Part shown: positions 30,502 to 42,999 of the stretch, piece after piece
How positions within the stretch are numbered: position 1 is the stretch's first letter
How the letters are laid out: every line of letters starts with the position of its first letter
NCBI RefSeq assembly: GCF_040802235.1
Contig: NC_133174.1
Location: forward strand, 86,946,647 to 87,010,646
Direction: 5' to 3'
From: Manis javanica
Lineage: Eukaryota; Chordata; Mammalia; Pholidota; Manidae
Length of the DNA: 64,000 nucleotides
Notes under the pieces: model-generated
What the model was told of the DNA's origin: nothing
Database searches by the model: none
What the model saw: the letters and a program-made list of their open reading frames with translations, nothing else
Made by a program: the position numbers and the translations under genes

Positions 30502-31138
30502 TTTTGTATATGGCTCCCTCTAGTGTCTAGAAACTCTACTTTCTGAAGTTGCTTGGCCCCTGAAGCAATGTCGGGTGTCTCAAGGAACCGGTATTGGTGC
30601 CTGGGGGGAGGAAATAGCTGTTTGATGCTTCCAGGCTGCTATGCCTGTCTCCACTGCCTGAACCAGTGGGCTGAGCACACAGGTATAAGCTTTTGTCCCA
30701 GAGCAGCCAGATATGGATACTGCTTTCCACAAGTGGCTGGAATCTCTGTCTCTCCAGAAATTCTGCCTGTATTAGCTTTCCAACCCATAATCATGCGAGT
30801 ATCATGAAAGCACCATGAAATGTAGTTTTGTGTTTCCAGAGCACATCTCTGGACCTAGGTATTCAGCAGTCCCAGGCCTCCACTCCCTCCCTGCTCAGTT
30901 TCTCTTCCTCCTGCCGGTGAGCTGGGGTGGGTGAAGGGCTTGGGTCCTGCCAGGCCACAGCTTTGGTATGTTACCCTGTTCCGTGAGGTCTGCTCTTTTC
31001 TCCAGGTGTATGCAGTCTGGCACAGTCCTCTTTCCTGTTGGTCTCTCAGGATTAGTTGCAGTAACTATATTTTCGAATTGTATGCAGTTTTAAGAGGAAG
31101 CCTGTCTCTCCTCTCAAGCTGACATCTTTAATCCCGAC
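30502..31138 (-). promoter_or_regulatory. LINE-1 5'UTR (relic)
   Basis: About 640 bp, GC-richer than the flanks, immediately before the ORF1 start on the minus strand and ending at the duplication. It corresponds in place to the L1 internal promoter. Its sequence differs from the 5'UTR at 9404-10182, suggesting a different subfamily. Confidence 0.75.
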
Positions 31139-31156
31139 CTGACCGTGGAATACTTT
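31139..31156. repeat. Target-site duplication, right copy (antisense full-length L1)
   Basis: CTGACCGTGGAATACTTT, one mismatch from 25170-25187. The single difference is consistent with age. Confidence 0.9.
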
Positions 31157-31370
31157 ATCCACTCTCAAGGCCTTGCTCAAATGTCACCTTCTCCATTAAA
31201 AATCCTTTGGTCTCCCCAGCCAGAAGAGATCTTTGCTCTTTACAAGTCCAGTAGCATCTTATTTATCTCTTTAGGTCATTCATCATATACTTCTTTATAG
31301 TTGTACTTTATCTTCTCACTAGATAATTAGTGCCTCAATGATAAAACATTCTGTCTTAAAATCATGAAAT
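31157..31370 (+). repeat. L2-like element, 3' part
   Basis: 'ccttgctcaaatgtcaccttctcc', 'aatcctttggtctcccca', 'tagcatcttatttatctc', 'tagataattagtgcctcaatgata' follow the L2 tail. It completes the copy begun at 9190. Confidence 0.65.
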
Positions 31371-31889
31371 TTGGATAGAGGAGAGAACTTATCTTGTTCT
31401 ATTTCCATCTAATGTTGGAAGCTGTTCTGTAATATCACTCAGAGATAGCAACCCAGACAATGCTTAAATAATTTCTGTGAGAGAGTTCCCTGCCTTATAA
31501 GGCAACCTATCCAATGGATAGAAAAGTTTCATGATGGAAAAGTTATTCCAGCCAGTGAGAAAAACTGATTTCTCCATGACCTCTATGTAGTCTTACTTTT
31601 CTAATTAGTAGCCTGTGTTTCCTAAGTTTTTAGCTATTGTTCCTGTCATGGGAAACTCTGCTATTTCATCAAAAGTAAGAAATTACAGATCTGTGGCATT
31701 GCTCCCATGTTGCTGAATTTCTGCTTCATTTTCTCCTTTGTGTCACACCAAACTCACTACAACATCTTGATACCAGCTTCAGCTATCTACTTCTGCAGAA
31801 TGATTTTAATCATGCATTTCTTTATAATCATTATTTAATTGGCTGTAAGGCTCCTTCATCCTATCAAATATACCAGAGATCAGTAACTC
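31371..31889. other. Unassigned sequence, possibly an ancient repeat
   Basis: No gene. Phrases such as 'gagagttccctgccttataaggcaacctatcc' and 'gatttctccatgacc' suggest an old CR1/L3-type LINE, but I cannot confirm it. Confidence 0.4.
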
Positions 31890-32445
31890 ATTCTTCAAGC
31901 TCATTAATACATCTATCCATCCAACAAATGTGGAGTGCCTCTGAGTGGCTGTGGGGCCAAAGTGGTAAACAAAAATAGAATGAATAGAATAAATATCATC
32001 GTACAGTGATCAAGATGGACTCTGTTAAAAAGTTAATACTTAAAAACTAAAAGAATGTTAAAGATGATGAAAGGGGAAGAGCATTGAGTCTCATTTAACA
32101 GAAGGGGTTATTCTAGTTAGGGAGGTCAGGGAAGGCTTCTCTGAAGAAGTGATATTTGAGCTAAAATACAAAGAATGACTTAACTAAGGCCAATCATTGG
32201 GAGAGGTGGGAATCCAAGCAGAAAGTAAAAGATATGCAAAAGACCTGGAGCCAGGAAGCACAAGGACATTTTGAGAAACTTAAAAAAAAGATTAGAATGA
32301 ACTGGAATGCAGAAAGGATGGTAGGAGAAGAAAGCAAGAGCCAAAGACTATTTGCCATGTTAAAGATTTTTGTTATATCTTAATAACAAAAGAAACTATT
32401 GAATTTTGATTGTGGGGGGCAAGGTAAAAAATGATCAGATCTGCA
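31890..32445 (+). repeat. Ancient mammalian interspersed repeat (same family as 640-1165)
   Basis: 'ccatccaacaaatgtggagtgcctctgagtgg', 'ggaggtcagggaaggcttctctgaagaagtgatatttgagc' and 'gcaaaagacctggagccaggaag' follow the order of this family. It continues after a fragment of old L1 at about 32746-33240. Confidence 0.5.
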
Positions 32446-32745
32446 TTAATTTTTATTGAGGTATAATTTACATATAATGAAATGCTCATATCTTAAGTGT
32501 TCTGATAATACATATCAAATCACAGAAAATTTCCATCATGCTAGAAAATTTCCCTCTGTCCCTTCCCAGTCAATCCTTAACTCCAAGAAGCAATGACTGG
32601 TCTATCACCACTATAAATTAGTTTTGCATATTATAGAATTTCATGCAAGCGGAATTATGCAATATGTAATCTTTAGATTAACTTCTTTTACTCAGCATAA
32701 CATATTTGTTTTATGTCTCACCTGTGTTTCTAAATATATCAGCTT
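32446..32745 (-). repeat. Old LINE-1 (L1M type) 3' end
   Basis: Begins 'tttttattgaggtataatttacatataatgaaatg', the reverse of an old L1 3' end, and runs through 'aatttcatgcaagcggaattatgcaatatg'. It splits the ancient repeat on either side. Confidence 0.75.
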
Positions 32746-33240
32746 ATCAGTTAATGTAAGATATAAAATTATAAATAAATCTTGTTGATTAGACTATTAA
32801 GAATGGATGATGAAGAAAGAATCAATTAGAGTGGATTATTTCAGAAGGTACACGGGAAAATGTATGATAGTTTGAATGGTTTGTTTAATTGGAGATGGAA
32901 GCAAATGGGTGGTTTCAAGAGATATTTTGGAAGAGGTAAAATAAATGGGATTTCATGATGGATTAGAAGTAGAGGTAAAGATGATAGAGGTATCAGGGTA
33001 ACTCCATGATTTCAGCTTATGCAATGATAGGCATGAAGAAAACTAGGGAAACATGAAGAGTGCAATATCTGGGACATGTTTGGGGAGGTCCTGTGTTTTC
33101 TACTTTGGGCATGTTGAATTTGCAGTAGTGCCTTTTAAGTCATCCAAGTGGCAATGTCAGGTATACAACTCAATATATGTATGTGTAGCTCAAAGGAGAG
33201 GTCAAGATCCCCACCTGGATGAACGCTTTCACCTCCTTTT
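32746..33240 (+). repeat. Ancient mammalian interspersed repeat, continuation
   Basis: 'gtttcaagagatattttggaagag', 'gcatgttgaatttgcagtagtg', 'catccaagtggcaatgtcagg', 'gctcaaaggagaggtcaagatcc' continue the order seen at 31890-32445 after the inserted old L1. Confidence 0.5.
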
Positions 33241-33984
33241 CTAGTAGGAAGACCAGTTTTCATTTATACTATGCAGAAGTTGCAGCTGTGCCTCAGGCCA
33301 GAACACAAAGAGTGCATCTTTTTCCATATGATCATACTTTACTTATCACTTTACTGTGGTGGAAATCAAACAACTAAACTTCTAGAACATCTGTAAATAG
33401 ATGTTAGGCTCCAAATTCCTGGTTTCTAGGAGCTCCAGTGAACATGAATTTAAGTGAAACTAATTGACCCTTATTCCTCCTTGCCAATTTTTCCCAATCT
33501 ATGAGATAGCAGTAATTCGATGCTTTTTCATAATTAGGGATTACTTTATCCTTCGCCAAAGAACAACAAATACATAGGTACCAAAATCTCTTTACTTCTT
33601 TTAACATCTGTTCTCTATAACTATATACTTATAAGAGATTGCCTTTCACATGCTAAGTATTTAATAAATTTTGTATAATCACATTCAGAATAGCCTGTTT
33701 TCAACAAGAAATTCATTGATAAAAAGACCTATGACTTATTGAGTTGTACTTTATAATGTCCTATATAGCACCACACACATGAAAGAACTGAATAAATATA
33801 CCAAATCATGATTTTAGGCACAGGAGGTAGTTATGAGATATGGAAGAATAAGGGAGACAATTATTTTAATATGTGTATCTCATTCATCCCATGATTAAAA
33901 GTGTTTTACAAGAACCAGAAATAAGATAAAGAAGTTCTAGAGAGCACCAACAGAATTCTTAATTCATAATATAAAAATAACAAC
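33241..33984. other. Unassigned AT-rich sequence
   Basis: No gene or recognisable element is seen up to the start of the next L1. Confidence 0.5.
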
Positions 33985-33999
33985 ACATAAAGATTAGAG

Positions 34000-36735
34000 C
34001 ATAAATAAATAAAATCGAGAGGAATAAAACAATCAAAAGAATCAATGAAAGCAAGAGCTGGTTCTTTGAGAAAATAAACAAAGTAGATAAACCCCTAGGC
34101 AGACTTATCAAGAAAAAAAGAGAGTCTACTCACATAAACAGAATCACAAATGAGAAGGAAAAATCACTACAGACACCACAGAAATACAAAAAATTATGAG
34201 AGAATACTATGAAAGATTACATGCTAACAAACTGGATAAACTGGAAGAAATGGAAAATTTTCTAGAAAAATACAACTTTCAAAGGCTGACCCAGGAAGAA
34301 ACAGAAAATCTGAACAGACCAATTATCAGCAAGGAAATTGAATTGGTAATAAAAAGCCTACGTAAGAACCAAACCCCTGGACTATATGGTTTCACTGCTG
34401 AATTTAATTAAACATTTAGTGAAAATCTAATACTCATTCTCCTTAAAGTTTTCCAAAAAGTAGAAGAGGAGGGAACACTCCCAAACTCATTCTACAAGGC
34501 CAGCATCACTCTAATACCAAAACCAGGCAAAGACACCACAAAAAAAGAAAATTATAGACCAATATACCTGATGAACATAAGTGAAAAAATACTCAACAAA
34601 ATACTAGCAAACCAAATTCAAAAATACATCAAAAAGATCATCCATCATGATCAAGTAGGATTTATTCCAGGGATGCAAGGATGGTATAACACAAGAAAAT
34701 CCATTAACATCATCCACCACATCAACAAAAAGAAGGACAAAAACCACATGAGCATTCAACAAAATTCAACATCCATTCATGATAAAAACTCTCAAAAAAA
34801 TGTGTATAGAGGGCAAGTACCTCAACATAATAAAGGCCGTGACAAACCCACAGCCAACATTATACTTAACAGCGAGAAGCTGAAAGCTTTATTTAAGACT
34901 GGGAACAAGACAAGGATGCCCACTCTCCCAACTTTTATTCAACGTAGTTCTGGAGGTCCTAGCCATGGCAATCAGATGACACAAAGAAATAAAAGGCATA
35001 CAGATTGGCAAGAAAGAAGTTAAACGGTCCCTATTTACAGATGACATGATATTGTACATAAAAACTCTAAAGAATCCACTCTAAAACTACTGGATATAAT
35101 ATCTGAATTCAGCAAAGTTGCAAGATACAAAATTAATACATAGAACTCGATTGCAATCCTATACACTAACGATGAACAAGCAGAAAGAGAAATCAGGAAA
35201 ACAATTCCATTCATAATTGCATCAAAAAGAATAAAATACCTAGGAATAAACCAAACCAAGGAAGTGAAAGACCTATACTCTAAAAACTACAAGACATTCA
35301 TGAGAGAAATTAAAGAAGATACCAATAAATGGAAACACATCCCATGCTCATGGACAGGAATAATTAATATTGTCAAAATAGCCATCCTGCCTAAAGCAAT
35401 CTATAGATTCAGTACAATCCCTATCATAATACTAACAGCATTCTTCAATGAACTAGAGCAAATAGTTCTAAAATTCATATGGAAGCACAAAAGACCCCAA
35501 ATAGCCAAAGCAATACTGAGAAGGAAGAATAAAGCAGGGGGGATTATTCTTCCCAACTTCAAGCTCTACTACAAAGCTGCAGTAATCAAGACAATTTGGT
35601 ACTGGCACAAGAACAGAGCTATAGACCAATGGAACAGACCAGAGATCCCAGATATAAACCCAAGCATATATAGTCAATTCATATATGATAAAGGAGCCAT
35701 GGATATACAGTGGGGAAATGACAGCCTCTTCAACAGCTGGTGTTGGCAAGACTGGACAGCTACATACAAGAGAATGAAATAAGATTATTGTCTAACCCAA
35801 CACACAAAAGTAAACTCAAAATGGACCAAAGACCTGAATGTAAGTCATGAAACCATAAAACTCTTAGAAGACAACATAGGCAAAAATCTCTTGAATATAA
35901 ATGTGAGCAACTTTTTCCTGAACACATCTCCTTGGGCAAGGGAAGCAAAAGCAAAGATGAACAAATGGGATTACATCATGCTAAAAAGCTTCTTAACAGC
36001 AAAGGACACCATCAGAAGAACAAAATGGCATCTTATAGTACAGGAGAATATATTTGTAAATGACATATCTGACACAGGGTTAACATCCAAAATATATAAA
36101 GAACTCACATGCCTCAACACCCAAAAAGCAAATAACCCTATTAAAAAATGGGCAGAGGATATGAACAGACAGTTCTCCAAAGAAGAAATTCAGATGGCCA
36201 ACAGGCACATGAAAAGATGCTTCACATCGCTAATTATCAGGGAAATGAAAATTAAAACCACAATGAGATAGCTCCTCACACCAGCTGGGATGACCAACAT
36301 AGGAGAGAATAGGAACAACAAATGCTGGTGAGGATGTGGAGAAAGGGGAACCCTCCTGCACTGCTGGTGGGAATGTAAACTAGTTCAACCATTGTGGAAA
36401 GCAATATGGAGGTTTCTCAAAAAACTCAAAATAGAAATACCATTTGACCTGGGAATTCCACTCCTAGGAATTTACCCAAAGAAAACAAGATCCCAGATTG
36501 CACCCCTATGTTTATTGCAGCATTATTTACAATAGCCAAGAAATGGAAGCAACCTAATTGTCCTTCAGTAGATGAATGGATAAAGCAGACATGGTACATA
36601 TACACAATGGAATATTATTCAGCCATAGGAAAATGAATCCTACCATTTTCAACAACATGGATGGAGCTAGAGGGTATTATGCTCAGTGAAATAAGCCTTG
36701 TGTATAAAGACAAGTACTAACAGATTTCACTTATT
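34000..36735 (+). pseudogene. LINE-1 ORF2, reverse transcriptase to C-terminus, broken
   Basis: Fragments in shifting frames: 34196-34411 (start of the reverse transcriptase, [28 protein letters not shown]), 34571-35023 ([33 protein letters not shown]), a piece near 35025-35060 where the catalytic motif reads F-T-D-D rather than F-A-D-D, 35264-35782 and 35891-36271 (C-terminal region), and a zinc-knuckle remnant near 36320-36380. About 80 bases appear to be missing after 34745. Not functional. Confidence 0.88.
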
Positions 36736-37095
36736 TGTGGTGTTTAATGCCAAAGCAAAACTGAAGGAACAAAACAGCAGCAGACTCACAGAACTCAAGA
36801 ATGGACTAACAGTTACCAAAGGGAAAGGGACTGGGGAGGGTGGGGGGAAGGGAGGGATAATGGGCATTATGATTAGTATACATAATGTAGGGGGGCGTGG
36901 GGAAGGCAGTATAGCACAGAGAAGACAAGTAGTGATGCCATAGCATCTTACTATGCTGATGGACCGTGACTATCATGGGGTATGTGGTGGGGACTTGATA
37001 ATATAGGTGAATTAGTAACCACAATGTTGCTCATGTAAAACCTTCATGAGATTGTGTATAAATGATACCTTAATTAAAAAAAAAGAAAGAAAGCA
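36736..37095 (+). other. LINE-1 3'UTR with G-rich tract and tail
   Basis: A polypurine tract at about 36815-36860 (GGGGAGGGTGGGGGG and following) is homologous to the one at 22880-22935. The A-rich tail ends near 37095. Confidence 0.75.
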
Positions 37096-38504
37096 CTGGA
37101 CCATAAATACTTCTGGCTACTGAAATCATAGTAACTGTGCTTAACTGGTGACCAATTATCAATAAATATAAATCAATAAATGCAAACAAATATATCAAAA
37201 TACTCAATATATCCAGAGGGTGATATTCCACAATGGGAATACAAAATTATGATAGCCATTTGTTTCCCCTTACAGGAATATGTATTTTCTGGAAAAATTT
37301 TAAATTCTCTCAAAAAACTCCATTTTGTATGAAATCCGTAGTGATTAATGGACTTCGAACCCTTTACACAGGAAAGTAGTTTTCTGACTCCTCTGGAAAG
37401 CTTATCTTGTCCTAGAGATCCTCTCCCAAATTCTCGAAACCAGAAGAGAGAGACCACTAAGCTATGCCAACTCTCTTCTTCTTCCTGAACTCTCTTTTCA
37501 TATTTAAGAAATATGCATTGTACAAGTTCCAATTTGGTATTCACCCTGTTTCATTAAAAATAAAAGTTAATAGTCTATTATATATAGCCAGAGTAAAATG
37601 TATTTGAATCCCATAAATTCCACTTTAAACCTAATTTACAGTAAGTTTTGCTTAGACTTTTCAAAAACCAGTGTGCCAAAATAATGTCATGACAAGACTG
37701 GTATAAATGGATCTTCATTCATTTTTTCAATCACTTTTTTCACTCAGAGTATCTTCTTTATGTTCCAGTTTCTTGTTCCACATTCTTAACTGGGAAGGCC
37801 TGACTGAAATCTCCCCAGAGCAGAGATAACTGGGTGCCAACACACTACATAACCTTACTAATGCTCAGTCACTCGGAACTACTCCATCTGGGTCTTTGTC
37901 CATCCAAAGAACCAGCTGCTCTAAACAAATGCCTTGCTCATCTTGCCTGTTGTATCACTAGCTGAAATATGCTCCTGCCATAATTACCATTCTCAACTTC
38001 TAAACTGAGCCAGCAACCAACCAACAATTTATCGAGTACACAGGCTGGTGCTGTTTGGTCATATAACTGGGTGTAGGGATTACTTTATTACTGCTGACTA
38101 GAGGTAGCTGTGCTTCCTGAAAACTCAGTGTGGCCAACTGATACTGAGTTAACGATCAAGAGCCAACAAATTCGGAAGGTGGTGAATACCCTAGGAGGTC
38201 AACCACCAGCAAAATGTGCTTACATTAAAGATGATGACTTACATCAGGAAGGTATAGCTCACAACTGCTTTTTATTGCCACTGCTCTGGGGGGTCAAATC
38301 TGCCGGAAGAAGTGGGACATTTATGATGATGTCACTAGAGATTTTCAGGATCTTATTCTCTAGCCCCAAGACTCATTCCTGTAACAGTAGGAGCACTGGG
38401 ATAAAAGGAAATGAACAATAGGAGCAATGCAGGAGGACAGATCTACCTTTTACTAAGCCTGTGCTTATAACTGAGGGCAATTGTGTAACTGCCATCCATA
38501 TGAT
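37096..38504. other. Unassigned AT-rich sequence
   Basis: No supportable gene. Open frames at 37173-37544 (minus) and 38110-38421 (plus) have no known domains and no sign of splice sites or conserved motifs. Confidence 0.5.
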
Positions 38505-38612
38505 CCATGTAAGCTCCCCACTAGAATGTAACTGAAGGACTTTGCTGTCTTTCTGGTGCTTAAATTAGCATCTGGCATATAGTAGACGCTCAAAAAATAT
38601 TTGCCTATCAAA
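38505..38612 (+). repeat. L2-like element, 3' end
   Basis: 'taagctccccactagaatgtaactg', 'ggactttgctgtctttctggtgc' and 'tagcatctggcatatagtagacgctcaaaaaatatttg' match the typical L2 terminus. Confidence 0.75.
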
Positions 38613-38714
38613 TGTGGAACAAACGTGAACTTAAAACAACGGGTTTTTGCAGTCACCATTCAGTACTGGATATCCATCATATTATCGAATACACACATCA
38701 TTGGAACCTAATTG

Positions 38715-39290
38715 TGACTTACACTTATTAATTTAAAATGCACATGCCATTTGAACCAACAATTCTATATCTAGGAATTAATGTAGAGATATGTTTGCAT
38801 ATATATGCACACAAATATAGACATGCAAGATTATTCATTGCAAATTTTTCTACACTACAGAAATATTGAAAACAACCTGAATGTCCTTCAGTAGGTGATG
38901 GGTTATATAAAGTATGGTATATCCCTAAGATGGAATGCCATGGAACCACTAATAAGAATAGAAAGCCATATTGATATTCAAATGGAATAGTTAAGATATA
39001 TTTTTAATTAAAAAAGAAAGATGTAGAACAGGGTGTAGAGTGTGCTCCCATTACTGTTAAAACAAATGAAGATATGTACACATAGAAAGAATTGTATATT
39101 CATAGAATATCTCTGGAAGAATATCCAGGAAATCAGTAATACAGATTTTCTCTGGGGAACAGGGGACGGAAAGCATGGGGGTTTATGTATGGGAGACTCA
39201 TTTGTCACTGCATAACTTTTTGATTAGCACAATGCTTGCCGTGTGCATGAATTATTCCAAAGAAAAGTAAAATTTAAAACAAAAGAACAT
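38715..39290 (+). repeat. Old LINE-1 (L1M type) ORF2 end and 3'UTR
   Basis: Shows the diverged ORF2 C-terminal block ('gaaaacaacctgaatgtccttcagtaggtgatgg', 'ggtatatccctaagatggaatgcc') and an old L1 3'UTR ('tctctggggaacaggggacggaaagc', 'cataactttttgattagcac'). Confidence 0.75.
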
Positions 39291-39539
39291 AATGTAATTT
39301 GCACCACATAAATATGCATACTGGATGAAATAACAGGTTGGCTAAATTCTTTGAGCACACATGTTAGCATTCTCTGGGAATAAATCTGACAACTTTCAGG
39401 TAATTTGAGAATGTAGTATAGAGCTCCCATTAAAACTATTCCCTTTCTGCTTATATTTTTTCCACAAGCCAGTCCTTTAATAATAATTTACTGACAGGCA
39501 TAGAATAGATTTGATCTTAGGCAAAACTGTGAAGACAGC

Positions 39540-39954
39540 TGTATTGCCAGTGGATTCCAGTCCTGGTCAAGTTCACTATGGATTCAATGTGACCAAAGAA
39601 ATGACAGTACAACGTTCTTGGAGTGAAAGGGTTATACCCAACTTTGTTCCCATGGTGGCAGGTCAATCACTAAAATCTAGTCCACTCAGAGCAAGTCTGC
39701 ATGCAGTAAGCCGGTCTCTGCCTCTGGGCCTCACTGTTTGTACAGAAGTTCTCTGGGCCTCTGTCCTTGGTGCTGCCACCACTCCAGGCTCTGCTCTCCT
39801 GTAGCCTTGCAGCCGTGTCACCGTTTCACCGAGAGCACTGGGCAGAGCTCTTTATATAGAGTCAATATCAATGTATTGCCCACACATGTGCAGTGAGCTA
39901 GCCAACCAGGGCCAGGTGAGAATCCTGGCCACAGGAACTTTAATTTTATCCACA
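39540..39954 (-). repeat. LTR of family X (solo, antisense)
   Basis: The reverse complement starts TGTGGATAAAATTAAAG and ends GGCAATACA, matching the LTRs at 44898-45405, 46749-47221 and 47867-48287. TATA-like TCTATATAAAG is visible antisense near 39850-39865. No matching target duplication was found. 'Family X' is my working label, because I cannot give a library name. Confidence 0.8.
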
Positions 39955-41103
39955 TTTGGGTTGATTGTTCACAGATATGTATCAAGATGTACCCTGAGAC
40001 TTTCTTTTTTGATTAAATCCTGCTGTCACCATTCTTTCTAACAACTTGCCTCTTTCTTCTCAAAAATTAAAGAAAAATGCATTTTAATATTTCAATGACT
40101 ATAATCCAATTAACTGGTATTTTATTGTATCATGAGAAAGAACGAGGAGGACCCACAATATTTTTTAGATTAAAACCAGTGTCCAATGCTCAATTAAATT
40201 TCCTTATTTAAAATTCTTCCAATATTTCCTCAGATTGTTACTGTATAAAAGAAGTTGCCATGTGTTCAATGGTAACCATGGTATCCTTCATATTATCTGC
40301 ATAATGCATATGTAATTCATTCCTGTGCAAAATATAATTAGAATGTAATATAATTCTGTCTCTCCTGAAGCACTGCTATTATGAAATGCAGTCAAATCAC
40401 AGGTGCTGCCACAAGGGTAAAAAGAGGAGGAATGAGAGAAAGGGATTAGGTTACTATTATTTGTAGATTGAATGACTACTAAATTAGTCACAAATAGTTT
40501 GAAACCACCTCCCTAGAGAATCCTGACCATTCTTATTTGTTTTTTTACTTTATGACCAAAAGGTGGCAGTGTTCCATTTATTATGAGGCTGGCATACAAT
40601 CCATGGCACTATAGTCAATCTGTAATGTTCTCCACTGGAACTAGCAAGGCGTGCATCATTAACCATTCTGCTTCACAGGCCCTGATATCAAGAGGATCAT
40701 ACCAGCAGCTACTCTGACATAACTCATTAAGAAACTGTTGTAAATAAGAATCTCGTAGAAAAGCATAACGGCAGATGAAATCAGCAACCCCACCTTGGGA
40801 GTAAACTAAATCCTTGTGGAAGACCTGCTGTTGGGCAGAAATAAATTACTATTTGCATCACAAAAGATGGAGGGATTCCACCATGCACAGTGACAGCTAT
40901 GGCTAAGACTGTGGCATTCGATTCACTTTTCTTTCCCAGTCCAAGCAAGATGATTTATCCTCATGCAATGACTAAAATGTTTACCTATTCACCTGGTCAC
41001 AAGCACATATTAAATACCTGTGGGGAATGGTTTGAACTGATCTTAGAGACTCCTAATTAAGAGCAAAACAAGTGTCTAACTTTCTGAAGCAAATTAGCCA
41101 AAA

Positions 41104-41108
<5 letters not shown>
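39955..41108. other. Unassigned sequence
   Basis: No gene or named repeat recognised. Confidence 0.5.

Positions 41109-41161
<53 letters not shown>
41109..41161. repeat. (AC)n microsatellite
   Basis: A pure run of about 26 AC units. Such tracts are commonly polymorphic in length. A frame at 41072-41257 that reads Thr-His repeats is an artefact of this tract. Confidence 0.98.
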
Positions 41162-41165
<4 letters not shown>

Positions 41166-42359
41166 CAAGAACTGGCTGGAGGTTTTACCCAGTGTCTCAT
41201 GAGTATTCAACATCAGTTTCTTATGGCTTAAATCAAACAGGAAAAAGAACATCCTGAGATATATGTGGAAGAGATCAGTGAAAATTTCCTATCACCTACA
41301 CAGTCAGCCACAGGCGATAGAGATAGGGGCTGTTTAAATGCCTTTTCTTTTTGGTAGAAATGTGATGGCTATAAATGAAGAAGTAAGCTGCAGCTCCCAA
41401 AACATCAAGCCCTATCAAATGCAAACAGTATACTAAAAATAATTGCATTATATTTTAACAGCTTGTATTTGTTACATTTTCTCCATCACATAGAACCATT
41501 TCATATTTTCAACCTGACTGAAACAAAGGATGGCAACAGAGCTGTTTATGCCATCAAGTCATATTTCATCTTTATCTTCCTGTCAGTAATTACATTCTGA
41601 GGTCAAAACACAATGGAATGAATACCTGGGTAATTTTTGTCAAAAATGAAAAAAAAATAAAGCCTAGATCATTTGTACAGTTGAATTGTTCAATTCTTCC
41701 CTTTTTGCTCTGGTAGTGGAAATGTGACCTTTTAATACAATGGCATAGCATAGCTGAAATGGTTCAAGTTGTCAGGAATGAAAAAGATGCCGGTCAAATT
41801 CAAATGATGGAGTTCTCTAATTCCTGAACCCTACATCAGAGCGGGTGCCTACCCTGCAGCCTGCCCCAGCATGTTCTAGCAGATGGCCCTTTGTTGACCA
41901 CTTAATGCACTTAGTAGCCAGGACACTGCTTCGGTGACCACAAGGGAGGATGCTTTCTGAAATCATCTATCAGGGGGATTGTAATTACTAATGAGGGAAC
42001 AGGTAAAAATCTCACTGTTATGAAAATGAGACCTCAGAATTAGTTTTGTTGTGTGGTATTTTGTTAAAGATCTTGACAGGAACTGATGTCTAGTCATTTT
42101 CTCTGTTTAGCAGGTGAAAAGCAGCATTGTAGACATTGATGGAGGAAAACAAAAGAGGACATAATGTGTGTGGAGGGCAGTAATGAAATGTGACAAGCAA
42201 GGTTTCCCTTACCTACCTATAATACCCCATCCCGATATCTTACTCCTTCCTTTTGAGCTTGTAGATCTAGAACTTATATTCTGTTTTGTACATATTTTGT
42301 ACTAGCAGGAGATGTGGAAGTTAGGTTGTTACATCTTCCTAGTGGTCAAGGAGTAGCTT
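41162..42359. other. Unassigned sequence
   Basis: No gene or named repeat recognised. Confidence 0.5.
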
Positions 42360-42999
42360 TTGAAACTGTTAAGAAGACAAAAAAAGAGGGGTTGGTAATG
42401 GCTACTAGACAGTGAGTCAAGAGAACTGGACCCATCACAGTGAGACAGGGACAGTGGGTGTAGTCAGAGTAGGGTGAGGGCCTCCGGGAAAAGCAGGGTG
42501 GAATATTTACAGTCAGAGCAATGTAACAATGGGCAAAGAAGTCCTTACTGAAACTCTGTGCTAAGCATTATGCAAAGTCAAGGTCACACTAGAACTAGGG
42601 TAAAGATATAGACATCTTCAGTGAGATCAGTCAAAGGTCAAAAGGCCAGGAGCAACTTGGCCTGGAATGTTTGAGTGTTCTGCAAGGGTATCAGCACAAC
42701 CCGTGACTCCACTGTCAGCCCTAGCAATCAGACTATGACCCAGCCCACCTTGAGGACAGGGCAGGTGGTACAAGTCCACACCCCTAAGCCTTTTTTTAAT
42801 GTTCTCAAAAAATCCTCAACTGCCTATAAAATCCCTAGATAATGCACCATCACGGACTCTCTTGTCCCCTCCTGGCATGAGCCGGGGAGCTCTGTCCTTT
42901 CACTTTATCTCTAAATAAAAGCCTGTACCTTGCTCTCCTACCTTGAGTGTCTGTGAAGCTCATTCTTTGGCTTCGTGAACAAGAACTCTGGCATCAACA
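42360..42999 (+). repeat. Solo LTR, class I (gamma-like), approximate edges
   Basis: A promoter-to-poly(A) layout is clear: TATAAAA near 42824, AATAAA at 42914-42919, and a downstream segment 'ttgagtgtctgtgaagctcattctttggcttcgtgaacaag' typical of the U5 of class I mammalian LTRs, ending in CA near 42999. The left edge is a guess, and no target duplication was identified. Confidence 0.6.

Larger units (their letters stand above)
25188..31138 (-). mobile_element. Near full-length LINE-1, antisense, inactivated
   Basis: 5,951 bp bounded by an 18-bp duplication. On the minus strand the order is 5'UTR (about 31138-30502), ORF1 (30501-29685), ORF2 (29368 to about 25500) and 3'UTR (to 25188). Both genes have multiple stops and frameshifts, and the copy is more diverged than the L1 at 9.4-23.1 kb. 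It lies in an L2 element whose right part resumes at 31157. Confidence 0.93.
33985..37095 (+). mobile_element. 5'-truncated LINE-1, sense
   Basis: About 3.1 kb. It begins within ORF2 just after the endonuclease domain ('aaagattagagcataaataaataaaatcgag') and ends in an A-rich tail at 37072-37095. I could not find a clear target duplication, so both edges are approximate. Confidence 0.85.

Noticed and set aside
37173..38421. Two isolated open frames of 103-123 codons as possible host exons
   Set aside because: No flanking consensus splice sites in a convincing arrangement, no conserved domains, and composition like the surrounding intergenic DNA.
41072..41257. Frame encoding a Thr-His repeat
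   Set aside because: It is the (AC)n microsatellite read in one frame.
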